Part shown: positions 42,392-55,759 of the stretch, one piece after another
How positions within the stretch are numbered: the stretch's first letter is position 1
Layout: the number at the start of each line of letters is the position of its first letter
NCBI GenBank assembly: GCA_019321725.1
Contig: CM033110.1
Span: 310,001 to 374,000, forward strand
Direction: 5' to 3'
DNA from: Paulownia fortunei
Taxonomy: Eukaryota > Streptophyta > Magnoliopsida > Lamiales > Paulowniaceae
Length of the DNA stretch: 64,000 bases
The notes under the pieces: generated by a model
The model's database searches: none
Seen by the model: only the letters and a program-made list of their open reading frames with translations
What the model was told of the DNA's origin: nothing
Made by a program: the position numbers and the translations under genes

Positions 42392-45109
42392 AATTGCATG
42401 TTTGTGAACGCTTGTGAAATGAAAATTTATTTATATAAATTTTTTAATATAAATTTTTTTAAAAAATATTTATAAGTATTGTTAAAAATTTAAAAATGTA
42501 TTTTAACACCCATTTAATAGAAGTGCAAAAAAAAATTTAAAAATTATAATTTTGTACTTGTCCAAAATGAAATTTTGAAAAAATATTGGACTTTTGAAAA
42601 AATAACTTATTTTAAAAATTTATTAAAAAATAATTATCAAACATATAATTTTTTTATAAATAAATTTTTATATCTAAAAATTCATTTGAAATTAGTTACT
42701 AAACATCCTCTGAATTTCTTCACCACTGGCTACAGTGATTGATTCACAACCTATGATTGCAAGCAGAATATAATTAGCGATCTCCCAAAATTAATGGACC
42801 AGACCGTGGTCTTTGGGCCTGCTCTAAGACATGAAAACAGGCATCTAAATTTCTTCATAGCTGGAAGTTGCAAGAAATTTGGAGCTCAAGCCCAAGTTAA
42901 AAACTCTCTATAAAAAAACCTATTATCCACTACTTCCATCTCTCATTCATAAGCTCAAGCCCGTAACAAGTATTCAGGGCTTCTATGAGGCCCATGACAA
43001 AGGCTGAATGGAGTAGTCATTTGATTCTTTCAACTTATTCAAATTTTGTTACCATAAATAATTTAAAGTTTTGTTTGGCTGTGTCAGCAAAATGGCATCC
43101 TAGCACAAAATTTCTTATCTTGAATTTAAGAACATGATCATCTGATGTTCGATTCTTTCCCACTTGATGCCCACAAAAAGTTGATTTTTTTCTTCTTCTT
43201 GAAATCCATAGATATTCTGAAATTGACCAAGTGCATGGCGATGGAATCACAATAATCCATCTTTTCAACAAAGTACATATTCTTGCTAGTTTAGATTTAT
43301 AAAACATGTTACTATACCCCCCCCCCCCACCCCCACAACCAAACCAATAAATAAATAAAAAGAAATTGAAAAAAATTGGGATTTGAGAATACTTGGTAGT
43401 CGAATACACTCACAAAAACGTGCATTGAGTTATCCCAAAATCGTAAAAGGAAGAAAGTTTCTAGCATTATATTATAGCCAAGATCATGTTATTTCACGTT
43501 GTAACTTTACAATATTTTAAAACTTAAGTCATTTTTTTGGTCTAAACAAGAAATATTTTTTTTCTATTTAATTTTAAAAGAGAATGAGTGGAAAATATTT
43601 CAACAGATATAAATATTAGTGATATTTATTGATTTAAAATCGACATTGATGTATTAAAATTAAACATAAATTTTAATGTGATCGATTTAATTCGATTTTT
43701 GTCCAATACAAATATTCTTTTTGAAAGCAGGCTGATATATCTGGTCATAAAAAAAAAAAGCGATTATTTGGAATCAAAATCACTAGTGAATAATTCATTT
43801 GCCATTGAAAATCCACTTAGCTTTTCCTCTTATCACTGACACCTGATTCTCCACCACTAATGGTGCATTGTTCTTGTAAGGCTAATCTGATTCCAAACAC
43901 GACATACTCATGTCTGCTTATTAAATATAATCATATTTCTAAAAGAATAAATATCCCAAAATTCATTTTTTTTTTAAAGAAAAATAATCAATTACATTGA
44001 GATATCAAAGTCTCAATGAATCCATCATCAACTCTCTCTCTATATATATACAACTAATTAATCTTATTTTGTGGCTAAGTTTTATCACTTTTTATGGTGT
44101 CAACAATGTTAAACATTCCTAGAATCAAGATTGAGTCGTCCCTTTTGTACTTATTAATAGAAAGAAACATCCTTATTTAGGTCCCAAATTTCCATGATAA
44201 ATCCCAATGTCTGTCATCATATTATAAAAGTAGCAGCAGTACAGCAGGCTGCTGGAGAAATAGCCTGTAATAAAAAGTACAAAGCTGACAGTCAAAGCCA
44301 AAATAATGGTCGGCAGAAGTGAAGATGAAGATGATGAAGACTGTACTGACAACAACAGTAGTGCTGATTTTCACTTTTCAGGCAGCCCTAACCCTACTAC
44401 TACTCCTCTATAATATTTTAATGAAAGAAGAGTTGTAAAAATCAATGTTTTTGGAACAGGATTGGACTGACTGTTTCATTTGCATCGCAAATTAACTATT
44501 GATTCGGTGCGATTAATTTTAAAAAATTAAATTTACAATTTAATTAATGAAATTATTTTTATTTTATATTATTTTGAGGAAATTTTAAATTTAGTATTTA
44601 TTATATGTAATTGATTATTTCAATTTTGGGCTTTGAGTTAATTATTTATTTTTTTAATTTTAAAATTTATTAAATAATAATTAATTTATTATATTATTAT
44701 TTTATATAATATAATAATAAATTAATTAAACTAACAGTTAAATCGATTTGATTTAATAAATTAAAACATTAAATGACAATAAAATCAATTTAATGATAGA
44801 TTTAATAATAAAAATACTGACAAAAACTATACTACATCAAGTTGAAAAAGTCTATATATATATGTGCATGGTGGGGGTCTGATAGCAGGATTATTGTGCA
44901 ATGGACAAGTTTTCAGATGTTTGGGATAATCGCTATTGCTGTCTAAAATTTAGGGATATAAGATGTTTTTTCAAGACTGCGCACAGGGTTCTGTCAGAAA
45001 GGAAAACCTAGAAAGATAGTTTGACATGAAAGTACAAAGGGTACAGATATTCAACAGGCATACCTGTTCTTTCCCTGGGTCATGTAATTTAAGCGGTTTG
45101 CACGCTAGG
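42392..45109. other. AT-rich intergenic spacer
   Basis: No supported gene. A poly-C run lies at 43317-43328. On the minus strand at 44355-44173, a 60-codon frame with a strongly hydrophobic segment (LPTIILALTVSFVLFITGYF) is open but has no ATG start and an upstream in-frame stop, so I do not call it a gene. Confidence 0.45.
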
Positions 45110-46120
45110 GGGGCTATTTTTAATTTTTAATTTTTAATTTTTAATTTATTAGTTTATTTTAAGTATATATAATTTATATTAAATATATATTTTTAAAAAT
45201 ATTTTATATACTTAATATATATTTATAATATAAAATATAAAATATAAAATGAATAACTATATTAAAACAAAGAAAGAACACCGCTACGTGAGGATGACCT
45301 AAGTTTCTTAAAGAAAGCAGAGAAAGATAAGAGGGACAAAAGTGGAAAGACTAATTGTAGAAGTGACCAAGGGATAGGTTGGATCTGGACTCCGTATCAA
45401 TGGATCAAAACCTATTGACCATGAACAAATCTAATTCCTCGAACCGTAGTTCCAACTTCTAATTTTTTTTTATTTGTATTTTTTCCCTATAAAAATCCCT
45501 CTCATTCTTCATTTTTTTTTCATACTTTTATATTATCAAATCTCAATTCTCAAATTCTCAATTTTCAATTATTCATTATTTAATTCTATATCCTATATTC
45601 TATACTATTTCAATTATTTTATTAAATTATTTTTTATATTTTATTTTATTTATCTTCAATTGTTCATTCTTCAATTTAAGTTCAAATTCTTTTTATTTTT
45701 AAAATTATTTTTAATTATATAATTTAAATTTTAGCTAATATTTTTTTTTAAATTTAAGTGCAAATTTTTTTATTAAAATTTAAGTTTAAACTTTAACAGT
45801 TCAAGTTGAATATCTTTTTTTTTAAGTTTATTATAATTACAATATTTGATAATTTAAATTTTAGGAAATAATTTTTTTTTTTAAATTTAAGTTAAATTTT
45901 TTTCATTAAGTTTAAAAATTAATAATATTTATTTCAAATTTAAGTTAAAAAAATTTAAAAATTGTAAAAAAAATTCAAGGATTGGAATCTACTGTTAATC
46001 GGAATCGGAATCGGAATCGGAATCGACCCGCCAATTTCGAAACTCAAACAATAACCGGTCTTATTGGTTATAATCGTGGGTCGAAAATTTTTTACCTTGA
46101 AATCGACAATTTCGAAATAT
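45110..46120. mobile_element. Possible internally deleted hAT derivative
   Basis: A CTACGTGAGGATGACCTAAG block near 45282 and a TATAAAAATCCCTCTCATTC block near 45489 resemble the 5' region of plant hAT transposons. The right end has five GGAATC-type units (46004-46025) followed by ACCGGTC...GGTTATAATCG subterminal sequence. The middle is AT-rich with no transposase. Ends are not defined and the assignment is tentative. Confidence 0.3.
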
Positions 46121-46508
46121 GTCAAATTTCACTAATTGGTACTTATATAATAGCAAACTTCCACCATCATATAAAAAATATTATATTAAATGATATGATA
46201 TATTTTATATATATACACGTCTAATTGTACAATAGACGCCTACATAATCCACGCCGGTAACACGACCACCCCACCACACTCTTCATTAAGATATCATAAT
46301 CTCATATTTGCACTCAAAAAAGTAATCATTACCTCATTAATCAAATCAATTATCATGGGAACCTGGATACTCTCCAAAACAATTTTTATTTATTTGTCTC
46401 CACACTTTGAAAAACTCTATAAAAAGGCAAAAGAACCCTTCGCTTTGAAACGATTCAGTTCTTTGAAATTGAAAGCCAAAATTCATCTCTTTTTCCCCTC
46501 AAAAGCGC

Positions 46509-46545
<37 letters not shown>

Positions 46546-46715
46546 CTGACAGCTATTCTCCACATCTCAGCTCCATCACATTTTCTTTTCCCAATGCCTT
46601 TTTTCCCCTCTCAGCTTTCCAAGAAATCAATTTAGAAAACACACACTACACACACTCAAACACAGTGTAATCCACATAAATATATACATATACATCTATA
46701 TATATAGGGGCTATA
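46121..46715 (+). promoter_or_regulatory. Upstream region and leader of the DUF4408/DUF761 gene
   Basis: A CTATAAAAAGGC TATA box lies near 46418. Downstream is a pyrimidine-rich leader, and a second AT-dinucleotide run (TATATATATAG) sits about 10 bases before the ATG at 46716. A (CA)n tract at 46512-46542 lies in the likely 5' UTR. Confidence 0.5.
46512..46542. repeat. (CA)n microsatellite in probable 5' UTR
   Basis: Fifteen CA units, uninterrupted, downstream of the putative TATA box near 46418. Confidence 0.95.
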
Positions 46716-47426
46716 ATGGAGGCCTTTGATTTTGATGATAATGTGATTCAGGCCGAGAAACCAAGCCCCACGCCAAGATTCCGCGGCCTCCGAGAAATCA
46801 AGAAGCTGTTTCGCATTATGGAAATCTTCCTGGTACTGCTTTCCCTGACGTGGGCATCCAATCGCCTACCTTTCGTCGTTAGAATCTCCTGCGCGTACTT
46901 CCGGCAGCTCATAAACGTCGTCGTCAGCCATCTCTTCATTTTCCTTCTCAGCAATGTCATAGTCCTAATCCTCCTCTTCAAGTCCCGCCATCTCTTTCCC
47001 CAACAAGACTTTCAAAATATAAGCGAAACCCACTTGGATTTCTCCCAAGAATTCATCAAAAACAGCGATGGCCGCGCCCACCTCACCCGAGAAAGTTCCT
47101 CTCAACCGGAGGAGATTGTGTACCAAGACAAGCAAACAATTTTGGAAGTGACCACAGTTAAAGTTCACAAGAGGAGTCAGTCGGAGAACTTGAGGAGAGA
47201 GAAGAGTATGGAAAAGGATCATAAATGTGGTAGTTGTGGGAAGCAGCTGCGGCGGTCGGAGACGGAGAGGCGGCGGATAGTGGAGGAGGTGGCGGCGGAG
47301 AATGTGGAGATGGTGGATGAACTGAGCAATGAAGAGTTTCAGAGAGCGATAGAAGCATTCATTGCTAAGCAAATTAAGTTTCATCAAGAAGAAAAGCTGG
47401 CCATTGTGCTCCATGGCTGTACTTAA
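46716..47426 (+). CDS. DUF4408 plus DUF761 membrane protein
   Basis: Single-exon gene encoding 236 residues. The N-terminus has two hydrophobic spans (about 34-60 and 64-88, including HLFIFLLSNVIVLILLF), as in DUF4408 proteins. The C-terminus has the DUF761 signature (LSNEEFQRAIEAFIAKQIKF, 204-223) known from cotton-fibre-expressed and PAMP-induced A70-like proteins. The linker is charged and contains a CGSC pair (171-174) followed by arginine-rich sequence; a single CxxC could bind metal or be redox active, but this is not established. Biochemical function of the family is unknown; members are often stress- or elicitor-induced. The promoter has a clear TATA box. No neighbour relationship is apparent. 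Confidence 0.85.
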   Translation: MEAFDFDDNVIQAEKPSPTPRFRGLREIKKLFRIMEIFLVLLSLTWASNRLPFVVRISCAYFRQLINVVVSHLFIFLLSNVIVLILLFKSRHLFPQQDFQNISETHLDFSQEFIKNSDGRAHLTRESSSQPEEIVYQDKQTILEVTTVKVHKRSQSENLRREKSMEKDHKCGSCGKQLRRSETERRRIVEEVAAENVEMVDELSNEEFQRAIEAFIAKQIKFHQEEKLAIVLHGCT

Positions 47427-49701
47427 TATATTTGCAATTAACTAATTTAAGAGTTTTTATTGAAAATATTTCATAAACAATTTGAATTTCAGATATAAAT
47501 TATTATTTAATTATTTTTTATATGGATTTAAAGAGGTATAAGAGTTAAACATTTATATAAACATAATAATATATGGACATATAAAAACATACACATTATT
47601 TAATTTTATACTACCATTTAACAATAATTAAAATTTTCTATGATGAAACAAGATTAATTAGGCAGTCTAATCATCATTCCACACTAATAACTCAACAAGA
47701 CCTTTCTGCCATTAATTTTAGTTATATGACACACTGAAAAGACTCATCATTTTCATAATGCTATTAATTAATATATTTAATTTAATTAAAAATTAATCAT
47801 TTTCAAATCAAGATAAACGAAAAGAAGAAGAAGATATTATTGGCAACATATAGTGCTCTACTACTAAATCACCTCATGATCTTTGAGCAAAAGTGACTTT
47901 AACTTTTGTGAAAAATAAGAGATTAGATTCTTCATGAAGAATTCAACTCTTCTTGCCTTCTTTTTCTGCTGCTCTTTTCCATTGTTTTTTTTTTTTTTGT
48001 TCCTTAAATTTGTGAAGCATAATCATTACCAATTCCACTAAGAATAGCAAATAGGGTTTTGTAGAATTAATTTAGCTTATCATATTAATACTAGAATGGG
48101 GTTGAAACACCGTGAGACAGGTCAAACCTTTGGCCCAGCAGAAACAAAATTAAATAAAAGACTACTGAAAAAGTGAGACATTTCAAAAACAGAAGGCCTT
48201 TCTACTTCTCATTTGATCTTTTTGTATCATTGTAGTATCTCTATGTGCTTTTTGGAAGAAAGGAAAATGTTGGCCTGATTCATTTTTTCAATTCTTGTAT
48301 TTTATTGTTTGGATTTATTTTTTCAATTCGTATTTTATTGTTTGAATTTATGATATATATTTATAAAATAAATTATATGTAAATAATCAATTACATATAT
48401 TTATCTCAAAACACTTGTTATGTATTTAAAGAGTGAAATACAAAAATTGAAACAAAAATTTTGAAGTCGAAAATATTAATAAAAAAGTATATTTCAGCTG
48501 ATGGGTGTCAATTATTTATTTTGATATTTTTTTCTTTTTTCCTCATGATGCAAATATATCTTGAAAAATGGATATATATATATATATATGTGCAAAAGAA
48601 ACATATATATCATGTACTATTCAGAAAAAAGCACAAATTTTGTACACTATAAACTAGAATCCAAATACTCCCTCCGTCTCATAATTATTAGTTTAGTTTG
48701 ACCTACAAGGAGTTTTGGATTATAATTAAAAAAAAGTAAAAAATTGTGTATTTTTATACTATTGATCTTACAATAAGTAGCTGACAGACTAACACTTAGC
48801 ATTGTCACGTTAAATCTTATAAATGAGAGGATATTTTGTGGAAAAAAAATTATTTTGAAAAATAATATTGCATATCTAAAAAATTTGGAGCAATAAATTT
48901 TAAAATTAGTAATTATAATGACAGAAAATGATCGATACAATTACAACCAAGAATGACCGAGTGGACTGATCTCATAACGTGTTCTAGGCCCAATGTTATT
49001 TGAATGACCCAGAGGCGTTTGGATTACAATTTTTCACGCCATTGGGCCTTTGGATCAGACTTCTTTCAGTTTGAGAATTTTAAGGAATGAAGGCCGCAGA
49101 GAGAAAAAACAGAAAAAGGATAATATTATCTCAAGTAACATAAAAAAGAAAAATTAGGTAGAAGTTTTTGATATGTGTCAAAATTTCATGCATCCTCATT
49201 TTTAAATTATAAGAGCTTATTATTTCAACGATTTATTTTTAAACTAATATTTAATATGTTATAAACTTCAAAAATATCTTATAAAATATATGAGTTTATA
49301 ATTTTTTTTAAAAATAAATTTATCCAAACACCCTCTTTAAGGTTATATGAGCTTGAAACATGGCTGCTGTCCCTATCAATACCCCCTCGCTCCGTCCCTG
49401 GATTTTCACTTCATTAAAGTCCACGACGTTACACTAACGTAACCAATAAAAGCTCTACCACCTAGTGCATACAAGAATTTCCAGTGATGAACCATAAAAA
49501 CTTGTACTATTGATTCTCTTGGTCAAATACCAAGTTCTAGCATCATGACCAAATTAAATAATAAAAGGTTAAAAACTCCCTAAGTAACTTACATGGATTT
49601 ATTTCTTTTTTTTCACAAGGGGTAAATAACTAAGATTAGCAATCCCATCTTGGATATAATCAAATTGCGTGGCTTCAATTTGTCCACGTTTCTTCTCCCT
49701 C
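47427..49701. other. Intergenic region with a mariner/Stowaway-type MITE end
   Basis: At about 48667 the sequence ACTCCCTCCGTCTCATAATT is a classic terminal sequence of plant Stowaway or related MITEs. No matching complementary end was found within 350 bases, so it is truncated or diverged. An AT dinucleotide run lies at 48572-48588. Otherwise non-coding. Confidence 0.5.
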
Positions 49702-52062
49702 TCATAGTTTTGTAAGAACAACAACAATGGAAATGGACCTAATATCCTCTTTGGCCATTTCTTGATCTACCAATCTGCCATATTGGTGGAACAACTTGTC
49801 CAAGATTGCCTCTCCAAAGTGGTGTGCAATCATTGATTCTTGAATGGACCTCACTGTCTTGGCCACTGCCATCCCATAGCTTGAACAGTTGCCACCATCC
49901 TTGTCCATTTCAAACTTCTCAATCAGCTCCATTTTGAAAGACCCCTCTTTTCTTACTTCATCTTCCAACTCTTCTTTTGATGGTGCATAAAAGTGGACAT
50001 CATAAGAATCCAACTTTTCCTCCTCTACTTCACCCTACAAAAAAAAAAATAAAAAATTGAAAAATTACAAGTTTTAATTAACTCCATATATATATATATA
50101 TATGTAATAAGTGTCGTCTATTCGTGTGTTTTGTCTTACATATTGAATGAATACAAATGTAATTATGTCGTCGGAGACATGAAGTGGGGTTCTTAAATTT
50201 AACTTCTGAATATGTTGTGTCTATCGACATATCGTCATTCTTCACGTATCTTACCATTAAATTAAAAGAGAAAATACCACATGGATTGTAACGTTAATTG
50301 ACACTAATTGATTTTAAAATGGTCAAACAAGGAGTAACAGTGAGTTCCATATTATGTTCAACACAATTAGTGATATTAGTGTGTTAACTAAGTGCTATAA
50401 TTGGAGTTTGGGTGAAGTTGTCTTCCATAGTTTATACCTGAGTAACAAGGTTGGCTAAAGATTGGTACAGAATTTCCCAGAAGAATGAATTGCCCCTATC
50501 CACATGGAATTGACCACTTCTTCCCAACAATATCAGCACCATTCGGCCTCCACTGATAAGCTCCTCAGACCTTGACTTAAGGAACAATGAGAAGTCCTCC
50601 TGGAACTGTTTAAAGTAGGCTTGTGATACCCCTGACGGGCTCTTCTCAGATATGTATATACTCTTCTTGTTTATTGACACATTCTGCTCATCATAAATAC
50701 CTGGAGGAACCTGAAAGTTGCAACAATCTCAGGCAATGTTTGGTTTCTTTTTTTCTTTTGGCCACACGTTATCATTTTCAAGAATGAAAATATGTTTGGT
50801 AAAGCCTTTTTGAAAAAAAAAAATGGTATTTTTATTTGTTAAATGACGTTCTCTTTCCTCAAAATAATTTCAGAATACTCTACATACCTTTATATATTTC
50901 TTTAACCATGTTTCAAATACAAAAATAAATAAAAATATATTACATATCTTTCAATCATTAGCTTGATAGAATCTTTCAATTATTATCTTAATATACTAAC
51001 CACTTATATAATTAAAAACTTAACGTGACACCACTAATTAATAATTTTACATATAAAAAAAATTAGAGCAGAAAATATCGTCTCTGGAAACAAGGGTGGA
51101 ACCGGAAAATAGATTTGGGGATGAAATTTATTTTTCCTTAACAACAGTAGATAAAAATATATTTTTAATTTTTTTTAAGAGAGACAAATTTGTAAAATTT
51201 AATAATTTTATATAAACAGTTTATACTAACTTGAAATTTTTGTAAAGTTGGGAGCAGCCGCCTCGGTTTGGAAATAAAACCAAACATAGTTTCTTCGAAA
51301 ATATATTATAGCAACTATTTTCAAAAACTCATCCAAATACATTTTCAATATCACAGGTAACCTCAGTTTCCTAAAATTATGGGTCCAAATTGTTTAGGGC
51401 AGTAAATAAAAGCTAGGAATCAGAGGACTAACAAAGATGACTAACCCTGGATAACCAGTGCAAACTGTTGGAGGAATAAACGAAGTGCAAGCACTTATCT
51501 GGAAAGAGTCTGCCATAAAATGTGCCTGGATAACCAGCGATATAAACTGACGGGCCCCCGTAATTTTTTCCTTTCTTCAGCTCCCTATACAAATCGGGCA
51601 AGGCTAGAAAAATAGTGTTGAAATCATTGGTTGGGAGATCATTCAGATACACCCGGAATTCGGGCCCTGGATGCTGGATATCCCGACTAGCCTTCTCCAC
51701 AGCATCGACAAGTCCTTTAATGTTTGACAGTGTGTTAGGCCCTGATGAACAGCCCAGGTCAGCTATGCCTAAGCTCTTTGGCCTTGTTGCCACAAACATT
51801 TTTTCTATCGCTTCCAGGGTTATGTGCTTCACCTTGTCAGCAGCCCTTTTCTGTCAAGAATTAAAGAAAAACAAAAAGGTTTTCAGCTTCCATAGTTATG
51901 CATCACTCTTTGTTACAAACCTGGGGAGAAAAAAAAAGTAGCAGTAACAGAAGAGGAAATTAAGGGGAAAAAGAGAGTGAGAAAGACCTGAAGTGAAGAA
52001 TTTTTGGGATAGCTAGTCTCTCCAAGCCCTCCTTTCATGTGGAAAACTTTCTCAAGATCCAT
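49702..52062 (-). CDS. SABATH-family carboxyl methyltransferase, copy 1
   Basis: Four exons on the minus strand: 52062-51988, 51850-51446, 50710-50438 and 50034-49702. All are phase 0, giving 361 residues. SABATH enzymes move a methyl group from SAM to carboxyl groups (salicylate, benzoate, jasmonate, IAA, gibberellin) or to purine nitrogens. Visible features are KVFHMKGG with Lys10, Gln25 at the exon 1 end, the SAM-binding motif [10 protein letters not shown] (56-65), [20 protein letters not shown] and SNSLHWLSR (about 152-160). Lys10 and Gln25 correspond to residues that hold the substrate carboxylate in the Clarkia SAMT structure. His156 sits where salicylate-selective enzymes have Met, a position that is His in several benzoate/salicylate enzymes. 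Asn in place of Tyr in SNSLHW departs from SAMT/BSMT, so the substrate is open. No lesions. Confidence 0.9.
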
Positions 52063-53087
52063 GGTGATTAAAATTTAAGAGTTCTGATGAGAAAGCATGA
52101 GACTAGTGTCCCTTTTTAAAGACATTTTTTTTTGGACATGTCCACTTTTTGTAAAATCTTAGCAGTAATTGTTTACCTTTATTGGTCAAACACCAAAAAA
52201 AATATCAAAAGATTCCCACCAATGGTTTCAAGATTTGGACAAGGAAGTTCATAGAACATTTGTTCAAGCACTTAGAAAACTCATTTAGTCAAGGATTTAA
52301 TCAAAACTCACATAATTTTGATGATTCCCGAACTTAATCAAATTAGATCAAACTACTCACACCACAAGTATAATAACATTTATATTATAATGATTTTAAA
52401 TTCGATCAAATTCAATTCGTATTTCGAGTTAAAAATGAACCCTTAATGAATGAGATGCAAAGCAAAATTCTATGACAACTAGAGGTGGTGTGTGCTAGAA
52501 TTAAGAACCATAATAGAAAAAGAATACAAAGGACGCTTCTATAATTGACACTGCTTTCACACCCCCAATAATATTCCAAATAACATTGTGGCCAGCATCT
52601 AACACTAACTTTTTCTATTTGAGAATAATTAATATTCCAACGCAATCTACTTTAATTTCATCGCCTAACACATGAAAAATTTAAGAGTTGATTGATTTGA
52701 ACTGAATTGAACTGCTGTACCTTGCTGCCAAACTCCCCCATTTTTGGAAGGGGGCTTTCTTCTTTGTTGGATTTGACATATCAAGTAGCATTAAAGATTA
52801 GAGAGGTTCCCATTGATGATTGATTGATCACGGTTTCTGAATTTTTGTCAAAGTGGAGCACTTTCCAGTCTATAATTGTTAAGACAGGCTTCCTCTTAAA
52901 TAATTGTGAGATGACCAACCCAATATCTGTCTGCACTAATCCATTTTGTCAAACACTTGCATATACATATAAGTCTGCCCATGGTACTGTTTCTGGTTTC
53001 AACCAATTGAATTAGCCACTGTACATTGACTAATTTGATGTATGCACCAATTTTTTTTGTGCATATAAATAAATTCGGATCGGACAG
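52063..53087. other. Spacer between SABATH copies, proximal part
   Basis: Upstream flank of SABATH copy 1. No coding sequence supported. Confidence 0.45.
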
Positions 53088-53480
53088 ACCGATTCGATCG
53101 ATCAAACTATGAATTGATGGTTAGTTCAACCCGACTGAAGCAAAAATTAAAAATTTGGTCAAATTAGTCAAAAAATCAGTTAAACCAGACAAAAATCGGT
53201 CAAACAGGTTATAACCATTCTTTTTTCAGAATCTTCAACTTGTTATTTGGTTATATGTATGTGATTATTTAGATTTTGAATTTTTGCTATATGTATTTTT
53301 TAGTTGATTATTTATTTTTTTACTTTGTACATTACAATAGTATATTATATTACCATTTTACATAATATAATAAAATACATAGTCATTTTTCATAGATCGA
53401 TCGGACCGACGATTGAATCGGTCTAATCGATTGAACAGGTGATTGACAGCAACACCAGTTTGATCATTGATCCGATTATG
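53088..53480. mobile_element. MITE-like element with inverted ends
   Basis: The left end (TTCGGATCGGACAGACCGAT, then GATCAAACT and GTTCAA) resembles the complement of the right end (AATCGGATCAATGATCAAAC, with GTTCAA further in). The interior is AT-rich and non-coding. No clean target duplication was found. Confidence 0.45.
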
Positions 53481-54301
53481 AAAACACTAATTATTACTAT
53501 ATGTTAAAGTACAATTATATTGATGGTCTTGGATATGACTATAGTATTGCTTCCAATCCATCCAAGACCTAAGTCAAATGATATAACGAGTAAAATAATG
53601 TTGACCTGAATGATCCAAATGACAATATTGGATCATGAGCAAGACACTCAATCTACAATAAAATTATACTGACTTTTAGTGTCTCAACTAATAAGAAAAG
53701 TTAAAAGTGTTCAAATTATTTTTTTAGGTGAATATAAGATGCTATATCCCTATGTTATACATTGGTCTATGAGTTAATTCCTTGCACCAATATGCCATGC
53801 CTACTACTAGTAGTTTAAAAAACAACGCAAGTGTAATCTGACAATTAACATGAGATTGAACATTACCTAAATATACTCAATTCACCCATGTGGTTCCCAC
53901 ATACACCGTGCATACATAATTTAACGGTTGTGTTATGTTTGATACAATTAATGGGCCACAACTTCCAAGAATTTTGGGGAGAGATGAAATGTATATAAAT
54001 ATATATATATATATATTACAATATTACAAATTTTTTTATTATAAATTATTATTACATTACTTGGATTGCCCACCACGTGTAAATTTTTATACATTCTTGA
54101 AAATCATATCATCTTAAAAAAAACCCCAACTAGAGAAAGAAGGGTCTAGACAAGGGTCATATAAGCAATACTATTTATTTTTAGCTAATTAAATAATCAA
54201 ATAACTAATTAGTTTTAATTATTAAATAACCGCCTAATAATTAACTAATTAAATGATTAATTATTTAACTATTAACTAACTTTCATTAGTCAGTAAAAAA
54301 A

Positions 54302-55032
54302 TAATAAGATTAAATATTCTATCATATAATTGAACTATTTTCTTATCGAATAGTAGCTTTTGATCAATTTAAAATTTAATAATTAATTATTAAAGAAAAA
54401 ATGATTAATTATAATAGATATATAATTATGCAAAAAATCATATATAAATCTGATTTTAAAATTTTCCATTTTATTGTCATTCTCTAGTATATTTTCAGAT
54501 TTTTTTATATATTTGGTATAGTTTTTAATATTATTATTATCAATAAAATCAAAATCTAATTAAATAGAAATTTTTGCACTACAAATGTACTATAATTTTA
54601 TTGATTTTAAATTATTTATCACAAATAAAAATAAGAGTTTAAATTATTATAAAAAATAATCAGATCAATTATTCTATCATATAATTGAATTATTTTTTAT
54701 CGAGTTGTAGTTTTTCCAATTAAAAATTTGCTAATTATTTAGTGAAGAAAAAACTCATTAATTATAATATATATATATATATATATATAATTAAGTAAAA
54801 AATCATATATAAATTTATTTTATATTTTTTTCATTTTATTGTCATCTCTAGTATATTTTCATAATTTATTTTTAATAAAGAGCAATTTTAAATTTATTTG
54901 GGATAGTTTTTATTATTACTATCAGTAAAATCAAAGTATAAATAAATAGAATAATTTTTCACTATAAATTCACAATAATTTTAGTAATTTTAAATTAAAT
55001 ATCACAAATATAAATAAGAGTTTAAATGTTAA
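54302..55032. repeat. Diverged tandem duplication, period about 355 bp
   Basis: Copy 1 (about 54302-54650) and copy 2 (about 54651-55032) share ordered blocks: ATTCTATCATATAATTGAAY (54316 and 54671), AAAAATCATATATAAAT, CATTTTATTGTCAT with CTAGTATATTTTC, ATCACAAATAAAAATAAGAG. Copy 2 contains an extra (AT)n run. No coding content. Confidence 0.75.
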
Positions 55033-55759
55033 TACACTTTTTACTTAAATTTAATAAATAAATATAATAGAAAATAGATTTTTAAATATATTTAAATAAT
55101 TTCTTAAGTTACAAAATATAAAATAATTTTCATTTTCTACAAAAAATAAATGGAAAAAAATTGATTACTAAAAATTCCTATGGGACTAAAGTTACTCTTA
55201 TGGTACCAAAGGTAAATTTTACTCAGACCCACATGCCATCCGCGTTATCTTTTCCCTCCAATCTGTTGGGAACGTCCACATGCTTCGCACGTGATTTTGC
55301 CGTAAATTTTTTATGGCCGTGACCAAATTTTATTTTGGGACTAAAAATATCTAATTTGCCGCAAAAATCCAAATGCGCACCCAGTGCTATGTGATCAAAA
55401 TTAAATTTTGCTAGAATATTAAGAGTTATATTAAGTCTTAGAACAATCGAATCAAATTAAATTTGATTAATTTTAGGACAAGAATCATTTCAAGAAAGCC
55501 CAATCATAAAAATGAAAGGCACATTGCACACCACAATTTTAAATGCAGCCTTCATATTATGTATCAACATAAACTTCATTGGACATAAAGTACATATCTT
55601 GCAGACAATGTTACAAAATCCAAATGACCTAAATAATTTAATGGGTCCATCACACGTTCAATTGTCTTGATAACATTGTACAACCAGATAGGAATTAAGC
55701 TAAAGAAATGCATCATCAGAAGCCACATGAGTAAGCTTTGGTCCAGTTTCCTTTGCCAA
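55033..55759. other. 3' flank of SABATH copy 2
   Basis: AT-rich; probably includes the 3' UTR of the minus-strand gene ending at 55760. No gene seen. Confidence 0.45.

Noticed and set aside
46748..47414. Long minus-strand open frames (149 and 77 codons) opposite the DUF4408/DUF761 gene
   Set aside because: The plus frame has recognised domains, a TATA box and a good start. The antisense frames are His/Leu/Pro-rich shadows.
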